In this document: positions 47,228-55,861 of the stretch, piece after piece
Numbering within the stretch: the first letter of the stretch is position 1
Layout of the letters: each line of letters begins with the position of its first letter
Source of the DNA: Celeribacter marinus
Lineage (GTDB): Bacteria; Pseudomonadota; Alphaproteobacteria; Rhodobacterales; Rhodobacteraceae
Direction of reading: 5' to 3'
DNA: 64,000 nt
Assembly: GCF_001308265.1 (NCBI RefSeq)
Contig: NZ_CP012023.1
Location: 2,990,932-3,054,931 of the forward strand
Notes under the pieces: generated by a model
Told to the model about the DNA's origin: nothing
The model's database searches: none
Seen by the model: the letters and a program-made list of their open reading frames with translations, nothing else
Translations under genes and position numbers: made by a program

Positions 47228-48752
47228 CAATCAAATCCTCCAGCATATGTATCAAAGGGGCATCCGCATCGATTTCGGTGAAGCGGTGCAAAAAACCCGC
47301 GTGGCTTACCGGCGGCAAATGGCAGGCCATAAGCGTGTCTCCCGCCGTGGCGGTCGCGTCATATTCAACCGTGATATTGGACAGGCGCAGGCCGCAAACC
47401 GGCGCTTCCGGCAGGCCTAGGAATGCGCCAGCCGCGTGGCGCACGCCGCGCAACTGGACGTTGGAGATCGTAATATCGGAAATCTGCGGTGTGGTGTCAT
47501 CGACGGGGGCGGGGGCGCGCGATTGTACTGTCGCCGATTTCCCATCCGCATCGCAAAAATAGAACGCATTTACCGCAAGGGCTGTACCGACGCTGTCCAT
47601 AACGACATCATCCATCGCAATGCGGGCCACATGCCCGCCGCGCCCCCGCCGGGTTTTGATCCTCAGACCACGGTCGGTGCCTTTGAACTCACACCGCGTG
47701 ATGTCGACATCTGTGATGTCACCGCTCATTTCGGAGCCCATCACCACCGCGCCGTGGCCATCCTCCATCAAGCAATTGGCAATCGTCAGATGACGCGTGG
47801 GGGCGATGTGATCAACACGGGGATCATCGCCCGTTCCGCGTTTCCCTGCTTTTACAGCAATACAGTCGTCACCAACGCTGATGTGCAGCCCGCGCACCTG
47901 CACATGCATGCAGCTTTCGGGATCAAATCCATCTGTATTAGGACTGTCAGCGGGGTTCTTTATTCGCAAAGCGGCCGCTGTCAGGCGATCGCAACAAAAC
48001 GGATGTACCGTCCAGGATGCCGAATTGCGCACCGTCATGCCTGACAGGATGGTCTGCGTGCAATGGGCCAGAAATAGCGCGCGCGGGCGGCGGGCCCCGT
48101 CGCGGGTCTCCTTTGGCCATGTCCACCAATCGCCACGGTCACCGCCACCGTCCAAAGTGCCACGCCCGGTAATGGTGAGGTTGTCGCATCCAATCGCAGT
48201 GACGGGCGAGGCAAAACTGGCAGCGGGCAGCCCCTCCCACGTGCCGATCACGCGGCCGCTGTCGTCATGTGCGGGCAAAACCGGCCAACCATTGCGGTCG
48301 GAGATGGCGGATAGTATCGCCCCTTCGGGCAGCCACAGCGTCATATCTGATTTTAGAAACACTGGCCCGCTTGCAAGGCGACCGTTTGGAACGCGCAATG
48401 TACCGCCGCGAGGCACGGCGGCCACCGCCGCGGCAAATGCCATTGCGTTGTTGGGTGTATCTACGCAAACACCGTAATCTGCAGCCTCGATCAATCCCGC
48501 ACAGGGCGCCGTTCGAAAGCCCACTGTCTGTTGTCCGGCAACCAGCACGTAGTCCGTATCAGGTTCAAGGTCTTCGATAAACACTGGAACAATGTGTGAC
48601 ACGCCACGCTGCGCTGTCCCCTCAAGCCGCCACGAAACAGGCGTTTCCAGATGATAGCGCGCTGTGTCCGCGTGGATCAAAATGGTCGCCGTGTAAGGCG
48701 TTATCGCAAGGGCGGTGAGCACGATCGGTAGCTTTCTGTAATGAGGTGACAT
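47217..48752 (-). CDS. GH28 polygalacturonase with N-terminal Fn3-like domain
   Basis: A 511-residue glycoside hydrolase. Residues 1-85 form a beta-rich fibronectin-III-like domain, as in exo-polygalacturonases such as the Yersinia enzyme; the beta-helix follows. The GH28 catalytic motifs are intact: NTD (272-274), GDD (294-296), GHG (332-334) and RIK (364-366). The hydrophobic N-terminus reads as Fn3 strands rather than a signal peptide, so it probably trims oligogalacturonides inside the cell. The ATG at 48752 is used; a TTG five codons upstream lies in a hairpin loop. Confidence 0.9.
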   Translation of the reverse strand: MSPHYRKLPIVLTALAITPYTATILIHADTARYHLETPVSWRLEGTAQRGVSHIVPVFIEDLEPDTDYVLVAGQQTVGFRTAPCAGLIEAADYGVCVDTPNNAMAFAAAVAAVPRGGTLRVPNGRLASGPVFLKSDMTLWLPEGAILSAISDRNGWPVLPAHDDSGRVIGTWEGLPAASFASPVTAIGCDNLTITGRGTLDGGGDRGDWWTWPKETRDGARRPRALFLAHCTQTILSGMTVRNSASWTVHPFCCDRLTAAALRIKNPADSPNTDGFDPESCMHVQVRGLHISVGDDCIAVKAGKRGTGDDPRVDHIAPTRHLTIANCLMEDGHGAVVMGSEMSGDITDVDITRCEFKGTDRGLRIKTRRGRGGHVARIAMDDVVMDSVGTALAVNAFYFCDADGKSATVQSRAPAPVDDTTPQISDITISNVQLRGVRHAAGAFLGLPEAPVCGLRLSNITVEYDATATAGDTLMACHLPPVSHAGFLHRFTEIDADAPLIHMLEDLIDVG

Positions 48753-48782
48753 AGGGGCGCCGGACAAGATCGGCGCCCCTAT
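48751..48782 (-). promoter_or_regulatory. Stem-loop between togB-like and polygalacturonase genes
   Basis: A perfect 12-bp inverted repeat, ATAGGGGCGCCG (48751-48762) and CGGCGCCCCTAT (48771-48782), with an 8-base loop, starting a few bases after the binding-protein stop. The polygalacturonase start codon lies at its 3' foot, so the hairpin could limit both read-through and translation of the enzyme genes. Confidence 0.75.
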
Positions 48783-48786
48783 GCAT

Positions 48787-50049
48787 TTATTTGTCTTCGA
48801 GCGCTTCGTTCACGAGCATCAAAATCTCTTCCGAGGCGTCCGCGCTGTCCAGCTCGCCATAGGCGAACAACTCCAGCGTGTCTTCGATACCCGCACGCAC
48901 ATCAGGATCTTCGTTGTAGGGGCTGATCGCGGGCGCATCCGCCCCCATTACCATATTCTGCGCATCCACTTGGATCTGCTGAATGCCACCATTTTCAAGA
49001 AGCTGTGTGGCGGCGACATCCGACGATGGCACGCCGCGTGCCGATCCCATGGCATCGATACCAGATGGTTGGGTCAACATGCAGTTGAGCACTTCCGCTG
49101 CAGCTTGCTGGTTTGGTGAATTGGCCGAGATAGAAAAGACCATGGACGGCTTGCGATACACACCGTCGTTCTGCGCGCCTTCAACACGCAATAGACCGGC
49201 TGGAACAAGTTCCTGACCCTCGGACAACGGATCGGAGATTTTGAAGAAAGTCGTGTCCCACTGATAGCTGCCGCCGATCTTGCCCGAGGTCCAGTCCGCG
49301 TTTTCATGTAATGCCACATTACCGGCAGCGGCCATATCCGGCCATGCTTTGATCACGTGATTTTCCACCATCGCCTGATACATGTTGAGGCCCGCCTGTA
49401 GGTCCTCTTTTGACCACTGAACCTCGTTGGTTTCGGGATTGATGAACGACTTACCGGTCTGTTGGGTTACGACCATCTGGATCAAAAGGGACGCGTCCAG
49501 ACCGATGCCTTCAAGTGGGTAGTAGTTGTCACCCAGCTTTTCGGCAAAGATCGGACCAGCGGCCATAAGGTCCTCAAAGGTGGTCGGGATTGCCAGACCA
49601 GCCTTATCGAAGGTGGTCTTGTTGAAAAAGAAGATGCGACCGGACACCGACGCAGGCAGGCCGTTCAGCGCACCGTTGCGAGTCGACGCCTCGAGTTCTT
49701 CGTCGGACCACTGCGACAGGTCGATCGTATCAGAGAAGTTCCGCAGATCGGCAAAGCCGTCACCGTTCTTTGAGAAGATCGGCAGCCACGGCCAATTGAT
49801 CTGCATGATGTCGGCCTCTGTGCCGCCCGCCAACTGTGTGGCGACCTTTTCAAAGTGCCCGGACCAACCCGTGAATTCGGGCTTGATCGTATGGCCGAGC
49901 GACTCTCCGCAAACCTGAAGGGCCGCCTGCGTAGCCTCGTGGCGGCTGTCACCACCCCACCAACTCATCCGAAGCTCTTCTGCGTAGGCAGTGCTACCCA
50001 ATGTCGTTGTGGCCAATACTGTCGCGATCAGTGTCTTGAAATGTGTCAT
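48787..50049 (-). CDS. togB: Oligogalacturonide-binding protein (TogB-like)
   Basis: A 420-residue family 1 binding protein. The signal peptide is MTHFKTLIATVLATTTLGSTAYA. The mature part matches the known TogB pattern as I recall it: RMSWWGGDSRHEATQAAL, EFTGWSGHFEKVATQLAGGTEADIMQINWPWLPIFSKNG and GLPASVSGRIFFFNK. TogB of soft-rot bacteria binds oligomers of galacturonic acid. Its place directly before pectin-degrading enzymes supports that ligand. It is transcribed after togA, about 10 bases downstream of that gene's stop. Confidence 0.85.
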   Translation of the reverse strand: MTHFKTLIATVLATTTLGSTAYAEELRMSWWGGDSRHEATQAALQVCGESLGHTIKPEFTGWSGHFEKVATQLAGGTEADIMQINWPWLPIFSKNGDGFADLRNFSDTIDLSQWSDEELEASTRNGALNGLPASVSGRIFFFNKTTFDKAGLAIPTTFEDLMAAGPIFAEKLGDNYYPLEGIGLDASLLIQMVVTQQTGKSFINPETNEVQWSKEDLQAGLNMYQAMVENHVIKAWPDMAAAGNVALHENADWTSGKIGGSYQWDTTFFKISDPLSEGQELVPAGLLRVEGAQNDGVYRKPSMVFSISANSPNQQAAAEVLNCMLTQPSGIDAMGSARGVPSSDVAATQLLENGGIQQIQVDAQNMVMGADAPAISPYNEDPDVRAGIEDTLELFAYGELDSADASEEILMLVNEALEDK

Positions 50050-50059
50050 GTGTTCCTCC

Positions 50060-51196
50060 CTATGACAATGCCCTGGTTTGGTCGGCGAGCGAGATGTTCG
50101 CGCCGCTTTTCTGGTCGAAAAGGTGAATCCGCGCGCCGTCTGGTCGGACACAGACATCATCGCCACGCTGGATGGTCGTGTCGAATTTGTCGTTCGGGAT
50201 GACTGCAATAAAGTTGCTGTCACCTATGTGAACGTGCAGGTTTACTTCGTGCCCCATGAACTCGATGTTATGCACCTTCCCAGAAAAGGCATCGGGCGTA
50301 TTGGTAGGGACGATCTCTACGTTTTGGGGCCGGATGCCGAAGGTCACTGGGCCCTCGTGATTGTCCATCCGCTGCGCCAACGCACGGGGCACGGCAATAG
50401 TCTGCCCGGCGAGGGTCAACGTCATCGCGCCATCTTTGGCCAGAACCGCAGGCGCCAGATTCATCTCTGGCATACCGATGAAGCCCGCCACAAAGGCGTT
50501 TGCTGGGCGCTCGTAAAGAGTGACCGGATCCGCCACTTGCATGATATGTCCCTCTTTCATGACACAGATACGGTCGCCCATAGTCATCGCCTCGATCTGA
50601 TCATGGGTGACATAGACCACTGTCGCGGGCCGCCCTTCGTCTCGTAGGCGCTTGTGCAGGTCCGTGATGCGGATCCGCATCGAGGCCCGCAACTTTGCAT
50701 CCAGGTTGGATAGTGGCTCGTCGAACAAGAATACCTCGGGCGACTTGATCAGCGCGCGGCCCACGGCCACACGCTGGGCCTGTCCACCCGACAATTGCTT
50801 GGGCAACCGGTCCAGCAGCTCCTCAATCTCGAGGATGCCCGACACCTCTTGAGTCGCACTTTCGATGCGCGCTTTCGGTTCGCGTTTAAGCTTCAACCCG
50901 AACGAAAGGTTTCGCCGTACCTTCATGTGCGGGTAAAGCGCATAGTTCTGGAACACCATCGCGATACCGCGTTTTCCTGGCACCAAATCATTGACGATGT
51001 TCTCACCGATACGGATTTCGCCGCCCGTGATGGTTTCAAGCCCCGCGATCATGCGTAGTGTCGTGGATTTGGCGCAGCCCGAAGGTCCGACCAGCACCAT
51101 GAATTCACCATCCTCGACATGCAGGTCAATGCCATGTACGGCCTTGAAGCCTCCGCCATAAACCTTTTCGACGGACGTAAGTTGTAGATCAGCCAT
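50060..51196 (-). CDS. togA: Sugar ABC transporter ATP-binding protein (TogA/UgpC-like)
   Basis: A 378-residue MalK-type ATPase: Walker A GPSGCAKST (an unusual Ala in place of Gly before Lys), Q-loop VFQNYALYPHM, signature LSGGQAQRV, Walker B FLFDEPLSNLDAKLR and H-loop VYVTHDQIEAM. A C-terminal OB-fold regulatory domain (about 240-378) follows, with FGIRPQNVEIV. The last base of the upstream permease's stop codon is also the first base of its ATG. It powers the Tog-type importer. Confidence 0.88.
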   Translation of the reverse strand: MADLQLTSVEKVYGGGFKAVHGIDLHVEDGEFMVLVGPSGCAKSTTLRMIAGLETITGGEIRIGENIVNDLVPGKRGIAMVFQNYALYPHMKVRRNLSFGLKLKREPKARIESATQEVSGILEIEELLDRLPKQLSGGQAQRVAVGRALIKSPEVFLFDEPLSNLDAKLRASMRIRITDLHKRLRDEGRPATVVYVTHDQIEAMTMGDRICVMKEGHIMQVADPVTLYERPANAFVAGFIGMPEMNLAPAVLAKDGAMTLTLAGQTIAVPRALAQRMDNHEGPVTFGIRPQNVEIVPTNTPDAFSGKVHNIEFMGHEVNLHVHIGDSNFIAVIPNDKFDTTIQRGDDVCVRPDGARIHLFDQKSGANISLADQTRALS

Positions 51197-52107
51197 CAGC
51201 CTTTGACCCCCCCTGTTGAAATGCCTTCGATGAAGTATTTTTGAGCGATGAAAAACACGACCAACGATGGGGCCAGTGCCAGCACAGTCATCGCGAGGAT
51301 TTGGTTCCAGTTGAACGCCTCAGTCGTGTCAATGCTCAGCTTGAGTGCTAGAGATACCGGATAGTTTTCGACCGACGAGATATAGATGAGCGGCCCTAGA
51401 AAATCGTTCATGGTCCACATAAACTGGAACAAACAGACCGAAATAATCGCGGGCATCAGCATAGGCACCACAACAAACCAAAGCACCTGAAAGGTGTTGG
51501 CTCCGTCGACCCGTGCTGCCTCTTCCATGTCACGCGGGATCGACCGCATAAACTGGATCAACATGAACACGAAGAATGCTTCGAGCGCGAACCATTGCGG
51601 AACGAACAGCGGCAGGTATGTGTCGAGCCAACCCAATTCACGGAACAACAGATACTGTGGGATGCGTGTGACGACATCGGGCAACAGCAGTGTGGCGATC
51701 AGAATGCCGAACAGGATTTTTTTGCCTGGAAACTCGAACCGCGCAAACCCGTAGGCCACGATCACGGATGAGATCGCTGTGCCGATCATTTTGGGGATCA
51801 CGATATAGAGCGAGTTCAAGAAGAACCGCGCGAAGGTATAGGGCGTCGAGGTTTGCCAACCGTCGATGTAGCCTTGGATAGTCGGCTCTTTTGGCCAGAA
51901 TGCAGCCGAGCTAAAAATCTCTTCATTGGTCTTGAATGACGCACCCACAAGCCAGATCAGCGGATAGAGCATCAGCAGACCGAACAACGTCAGCACCACA
52001 TAGCGGATGATCGCGCCGCGCCGTTGAGCACGTTGGATCTGGAGTTCCTGAGGCGAAAGCGTGCGGTCACCTTTGCGCATTGGCTCTAGGTTCGTTACGG
52101 TTTCCAT
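51196..52107 (-). CDS. togN: Sugar ABC transporter permease (TogN/MalG-like)
   Basis: A 303-residue permease with six membrane segments and the EAA loop EEAARVDGANTFQVLWFVVVPMLMPAI. It resembles the MalG/AraQ/TogN subunit. The ATG at 52107, four bases after the togM-like stop, is chosen; the longer frame starts inside the previous gene. It forms the import channel with the TogM-like protein. Confidence 0.87.
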   Translation of the reverse strand: METVTNLEPMRKGDRTLSPQELQIQRAQRRGAIIRYVVLTLFGLLMLYPLIWLVGASFKTNEEIFSSAAFWPKEPTIQGYIDGWQTSTPYTFARFFLNSLYIVIPKMIGTAISSVIVAYGFARFEFPGKKILFGILIATLLLPDVVTRIPQYLLFRELGWLDTYLPLFVPQWFALEAFFVFMLIQFMRSIPRDMEEAARVDGANTFQVLWFVVVPMLMPAIISVCLFQFMWTMNDFLGPLIYISSVENYPVSLALKLSIDTTEAFNWNQILAMTVLALAPSLVVFFIAQKYFIEGISTGGVKG

Positions 52108-52111
52108 GATC

Positions 52112-52996
52112 TCAGCTCCTCTTGTCGCCGGCGTAATAGACCCATTTTTTCGACGACCAGAAGGCAATCAGAGTCAACGCCATGATGATGACGAAAAGGA
52201 TCCAAGCGATGGCAGAGGCATAGCCCATGTCAAAGCTCTTGAAGGCCTTGTCGTAGATGTAAAGCGGAAGCAGATACGTGGATTTTAGCGGACCTCCGTT
52301 GGTTATGATGTAGGGGCCGTTGAATTCCTGAAACGCCTGAACCGTCTGCATGATCAGGTTGAAGAAGATCACCGGAGTGATCAGCGGGACTGTGATGAAG
52401 CGGAATTGCTGCCACTTGCCCGCGCCGTCGATGCTAGATGCTTCATACAGCGATTTATCGACCGATTGCAGCGCAGCAAGAAAGATCACCATCGCCGATC
52501 CGAACTGCCAGCAGCGCAGCAACGTCAGAGTGAACAATGCGTTTTGGGGATCACCGAACCAGTTAACAGGTTCCATCCCGATGGCCGTCAGCCCCATGTT
52601 TACAAGGCCCACCTCGGCAAAGATGTAACGCCACAGAACCGCGATCGCGATAGAACCGCCCAAAACCGATGGCACGTAATATGCTGTACGAAAGAACCCG
52701 ATGGCCTTGAGTTTATAGTTCAGCACAACCGCGACAAGCAGCGCAAAGCACAGCTTCAGCGGAACGGTCATGAACACATATAGCAATGTCACGCTCAGCG
52801 ATTTGTTGAATGTCCGATCGCGGGTGAACAGCCGCTCATAGTTATCAAGGCCGACCCATTCCGGTGTCGACAACAGATCGTAATCTGTAAACGACAGATA
52901 CAACGAAGCCATGAAAGGAAACGCAGTAAATAGACACAAACCGACAACATAAGGCGACACATAGGCCATCCCTAAAAATTTGTTGTCACCACCCAT
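52112..52996 (-). CDS. togM: Sugar ABC transporter permease (TogM/MalF-like)
   Basis: A 294-residue permease, the MalF/AraP/TogM-type partner. It has six hydrophobic segments, SVLGGSIAIAVLWRYIFAE in the second cytoplasmic region and the EAA loop YEASSIDGAGKWQQFRFITVPLITPVI. The ribosome-binding site AAGGAGTTTTTATA precedes the ATG. It is the first certain gene of the minus-strand pectin operon, about 430 bases from the duplicated operator. Confidence 0.87.
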   Translation of the reverse strand: MGGDNKFLGMAYVSPYVVGLCLFTAFPFMASLYLSFTDYDLLSTPEWVGLDNYERLFTRDRTFNKSLSVTLLYVFMTVPLKLCFALLVAVVLNYKLKAIGFFRTAYYVPSVLGGSIAIAVLWRYIFAEVGLVNMGLTAIGMEPVNWFGDPQNALFTLTLLRCWQFGSAMVIFLAALQSVDKSLYEASSIDGAGKWQQFRFITVPLITPVIFFNLIMQTVQAFQEFNGPYIITNGGPLKSTYLLPLYIYDKAFKSFDMGYASAIAWILFVIIMALTLIAFWSSKKWVYYAGDKRS

Positions 52997-53044
52997 TATA
53001 AAAACTCCTTAAAAAATCACTGGTCAAATAATGATGCGGCGTCC

Positions 53045-53359
53045 CTACGCCATTTCGTTGAACATTTGTCGTGCAACATCTGTGCTCGGTGGCGCGACTA
53101 GGGGAACAGATCGAACAGTTCGCCCCAGCGCTGCTCGACCGATACGCGCATGCGGCGGGGGCGGGACATCAGCGAACACTCCGGCCTCCACCCAACGGGC
53201 GTGCGGGTAGACAGGCATCGCATTCCATATCAACCCCTCGACGCACTGCGCATGGGTCATATCCACGAGGCAGGCGTGTAGGAGTTTGATCGGCGTCATA
53301 GGATAAGGATGGTGCGCCATGCCAGAAGGGAAAAGGCAACCGTTGTCCAGAAGTTCCAT
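53045..53359 (-). CDS. Unidentified small ORF in the tog leader (104 aa)
   Basis: An open frame of 104 codons from an ATG with GGGGG at about the right distance. It reads convincingly in the middle (PYPMTPIKLLHACLVDMTHAQ) but I do not recognise a family. It lies between the duplicated operator and togM, in the long leader of the operon. It may be a real small gene, the end of a decayed gene, or chance. The frame is open upstream to 53449, where it starts with TTG. Confidence 0.3.
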   Translation of the reverse strand: MELLDNGCLFPSGMAHHPYPMTPIKLLHACLVDMTHAQCVEGLIWNAMPVYPHARWVEAGVFADVPPPPHARIGRAALGRTVRSVPLVAPPSTDVARQMFNEMA

Positions 53360-53428
53360 GTCGCCCCCAGTTAACCCCAGTTGGCCTGTGTCTCGGCCCG
53401 TGTCACCACACCTCATGCGCGGCTCCAT

Positions 53429-53444
53429 AACTAATATCCTAGTT
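53429..53444. promoter_or_regulatory. Candidate operator copy 1, tog/GntR divergent region
   Basis: AACTAATATCCTAGTT, a 5-bp inverted repeat AACTA-N6-TAGTT. Except for one base, the same 16-mer recurs 34 bases to the right. It lies on the tog side of the divergent region between the transporter operon and the GntR gene. Confidence 0.6.
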
Positions 53445-53462
53445 ACCAAGAATCAGCCTGTC

Positions 53463-53478
53463 AACTAATATCCCAGTT
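53463..53478. promoter_or_regulatory. Candidate operator copy 2, tog/GntR divergent region
   Basis: AACTAATATCCCAGTT, flanked by C and G so that CAACT pairs with AGTTG. It matches copy 1 at 15 of 16 positions and is 65 bases before the GntR start. Centre-to-centre spacing of 34 bases is close to three helical turns. Confidence 0.6.
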
Positions 53479-53542
53479 GCACTTTGGATCGCAATCCGCC
53501 ACACTCGAACATCGGCGACACAACTTGACGGAGGACATCCTC

Positions 53543-54268
53543 ATGGATCACACAGAATTGGGCAACGTCAGCGACCTATCCCTTCCTGTCATTCAACATG
53601 AGACGCAGCCCTCAGTTTCGGATCAGGTTTTCAACGCCCTTCAGCAACGGATCCTATCGCTAGAACTCCCGCCGCAAACCAAGATATCAGAGGCAGAGGT
53701 AGCCAAAAAAATGGGCGTCTCGCGCCAGCCTGTGCGCGAGGCATTCAAGCATTTGGCGAAGCTCGGATTCTTACAGATCCGCCCACAAAGCGGCACCACG
53801 GTCAGCCTTATTTCCGAAGAAGCCGTTTTACGTGCGCGGTTCATCCGCACCGCGCTGGAGGTCAAAACATGCCGAACGGCCTGCGCGGTATCAACACCCG
53901 CGTCTTTAGCGCCCCTGCATGCCCTCATCGCTCGTCAAAAAGAGGCCGTTGAGGCACAGGATCGTAACATGTTCCACGCGCTGGACGAGCAATTCCATAT
54001 CGCCATCTGTTCGCTTGCAGGTGCGCCATTTGTTTGGGATTTGATCCACGAAAGCAAAGCTCATATGGATCGTATTCGAATGCTATCACTCACGGCAGTG
54101 TCACAAAAGTTCGCACTTCAGGAGCATATCAACATTCTCGATGCGATCACTGCCGGCGACGCTGATGCCGCAGAAGAGGCAATGACCGAACATCTGTTTC
54201 GCATTGTCGTTCTAATCGACGAGGCCAAAAAGCAGCGACACAGCTTTTTTCAGAGAACAGAGACGTGA
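53543..54268 (+). CDS. GntR-family regulator (FCD type) of the pectin locus
   Basis: A 241-residue regulator with an N-terminal winged helix-turn-helix (ISEAEVAKKMGVSRQPVREAFKHLAKLGFLQIRPQSGTTV) and a C-terminal FCD domain with metal-ligand candidates in DEQFHIAI, EHINILDAI and MTEHLFRIV. It is divergent from the tog operon across a duplicated operator, so it is probably its repressor, relieved by a galacturonate-derived compound. The ATG at 53543 follows GGAGGACATCCTC; an earlier in-frame ATG has no ribosome-binding site. Confidence 0.88.
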   Translation: MDHTELGNVSDLSLPVIQHETQPSVSDQVFNALQQRILSLELPPQTKISEAEVAKKMGVSRQPVREAFKHLAKLGFLQIRPQSGTTVSLISEEAVLRARFIRTALEVKTCRTACAVSTPASLAPLHALIARQKEAVEAQDRNMFHALDEQFHIAICSLAGAPFVWDLIHESKAHMDRIRMLSLTAVSQKFALQEHINILDAITAGDADAAEEAMTEHLFRIVVLIDEAKKQRHSFFQRTET

Positions 54269-54306
54269 CCCACACCGCTTTTATCGACACAAGACGACCA
54301 CTTTTA

Positions 54307-54519
54307 TCACCCACCAAGCTTGAATGAACGCTCGAAATTTGCAGGGGATTTTCTGAAGCTGTGGACTGCGACCTCCCGGTCGCTTTCGGAGGTTTCTATG
54401 CTTGCGCGCTCAGGTAATGCAGACATTATCCGGTAAAAACGCTTCATAGCGAGCTGCGTTTCTGTTTCCCAAAAGTCATCATAGCGCACTACAGGTGAAG
54501 TCTTTTTGTTCTGAGCCAA
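54307..54519 (-). CDS. Hypothetical 70-residue protein
   Basis: A short frame, MAQNKKTSPVVRYDDFWETE at the start, rich in charged residues with no signal peptide or membrane segment. The composition looks protein-like (helical, amphipathic) and an AT-rich stretch precedes it, but no family was recognised. It lies in the gene-poor region between the pectin regulator and the IS-disrupted glycosyltransferase. Confidence 0.3.
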   Translation of the reverse strand: MAQNKKTSPVVRYDDFWETETQLAMKRFYRIMSALPERASIETSESDREVAVHSFRKSPANFERSFKLGG

Positions 54520-54739
54520 TTTGACGTAAATTTATACATCACTCATTTCAATGTTCTAATCCAGATTTAACATTTCGTAGGACTTGGGGTGCATAAATAT
54601 TTCGCCATGTAGAGCGGTATACGAACGGCACGAAAGCACGTATGATTGCAGCGTTTTGTAAGTGCAGTGAATCTCTTGGACAAGGCAATCGCAATTGCCA
54701 CACAAGAGGATTTATCTGAAATTGATTGATTCAGTACGT

Positions 54740-54927
54740 ATGTTTGAACTTCCCACGATCGCGTCGCTTTGGATTGGCGGAGACCTTAGTTTTATCGAGC
54801 AGGTTTGCTTAAAATCGTTTTCAGATCATGGACATAGAACAATACTATATACTTATGGTGGAGTTTCGAATTGCCCCGCGGGCGTCGAGCAAATGGATGC
54901 CAACCTGATCTTCCCGAATACAGATTT
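54740..54927 (+). pseudogene. Glycosyltransferase N-terminal fragment cut by IS element
   Basis: The first 60 or so residues, FELPTIASLWIGGDLSFIEQ followed by LKSFSDHGHRTILYTYGGV, match the N-terminus of glycosyltransferases linked to capsular or surface polysaccharide (GT with DXD, 'LWIG...L...SF...GH...LY.Y'). The coding frame enters the IS left end and stops after VPLVS. The rest of the gene is not on the other side of the element, so it has been deleted rather than merely interrupted. Confidence 0.65.
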
Positions 54928-54945
54928 TGAGGTGCCCCTAGTTTC

Positions 54946-55861
54946 TTAGACACCTGCCTCGTTCATTTTCTGTTGTTTCATTTCATAGTCAACCGGTGAC
55001 AGCATACCGTTATTCGTGTGCTTGCGTGTTGGGTTGTAAAACATCTCGATGTAGTCGAACACGTCCTGCCTTGCTGCGCTGCGTGTGGGGTAGATATTCC
55101 GCCTGATCCGTTCGCGTTTTAAGAGGTGGAAGAAGCTTTCTGCGACTGCATTCGACCATTGTCCTCGGACCAATGGCGGACAGGTCTCATTCATGACAAT
55201 TTCCGCGTCTGCTCATGCTGGCCACCAGATTGTGTTTGCCGAGAAACGATTGCCACTCTTTGCTGGTAAACTGAGAACCCTGATCAGAATGTATCATGAC
55301 CTTGGTTTTTGGTTTGCGCCGCCAAACAGCACTCAGCAGAGCCTGTAGCGCGAGGTCCGTCGTCATGCGCGATTGCATGGACCATCCGACGATGCGTCGC
55401 GAGAACAGGTCGATGACGACGGCCAGATATGACCAGCCCTCATGCGTTCTGATGTAGGTGATGTCGGTCACCCAGACTGTGTCTGGGGCATCAACCTCGA
55501 ACTTCCGGCCCAATGTGTTGTCGGCGACGATAGCTGGTTTGCCGGTATAGCGTCCAGGACGACGCTTATAGCCAATCTGCGCAGCTATTCCTGCTAAGGT
55601 GGCCAAACGCGCAACGCGGTTCTCCGAGCAGGTCTCGCCCTGATCCAAAAGATCATCATGTAGCTTGCGATATCCGTAGACCTTACCGCTGTCGGCCCAT
55701 GCTTGTTGGATCATCTCCGTCTGCCGCACGTCTTCGAGCGCTCGCTGACTTAGCGGTTCTTTAAGCCATGCATAGAAGCCGCTGAAATGGACCGCTAGCA
55801 TTCGGCACATTGCGCGCACCGAAAACTCAAAGCGATGTGTCTCAATAAACGCATACCTCAC
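54946..55861 (-). pseudogene. IS3-family transposase OrfB, frameshifted by a small insertion
   Basis: DDE integrase of the IS. The first 224 codons (to 55187) hold the HTH_21 region and the first two catalytic aspartates, VWVTDITYI and MIHSDQGSQFTS. The reading then stops at GNCHE. The rest, with the catalytic Glu in SNAVAESFFHLLKRERIRR, continues in another frame from 55194. Comparing with the usual family wording GNC-(Y/H)-DNAVAESFF, about 37 extra bases lie between the two parts. The protein should be inactive. Confidence 0.85.
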
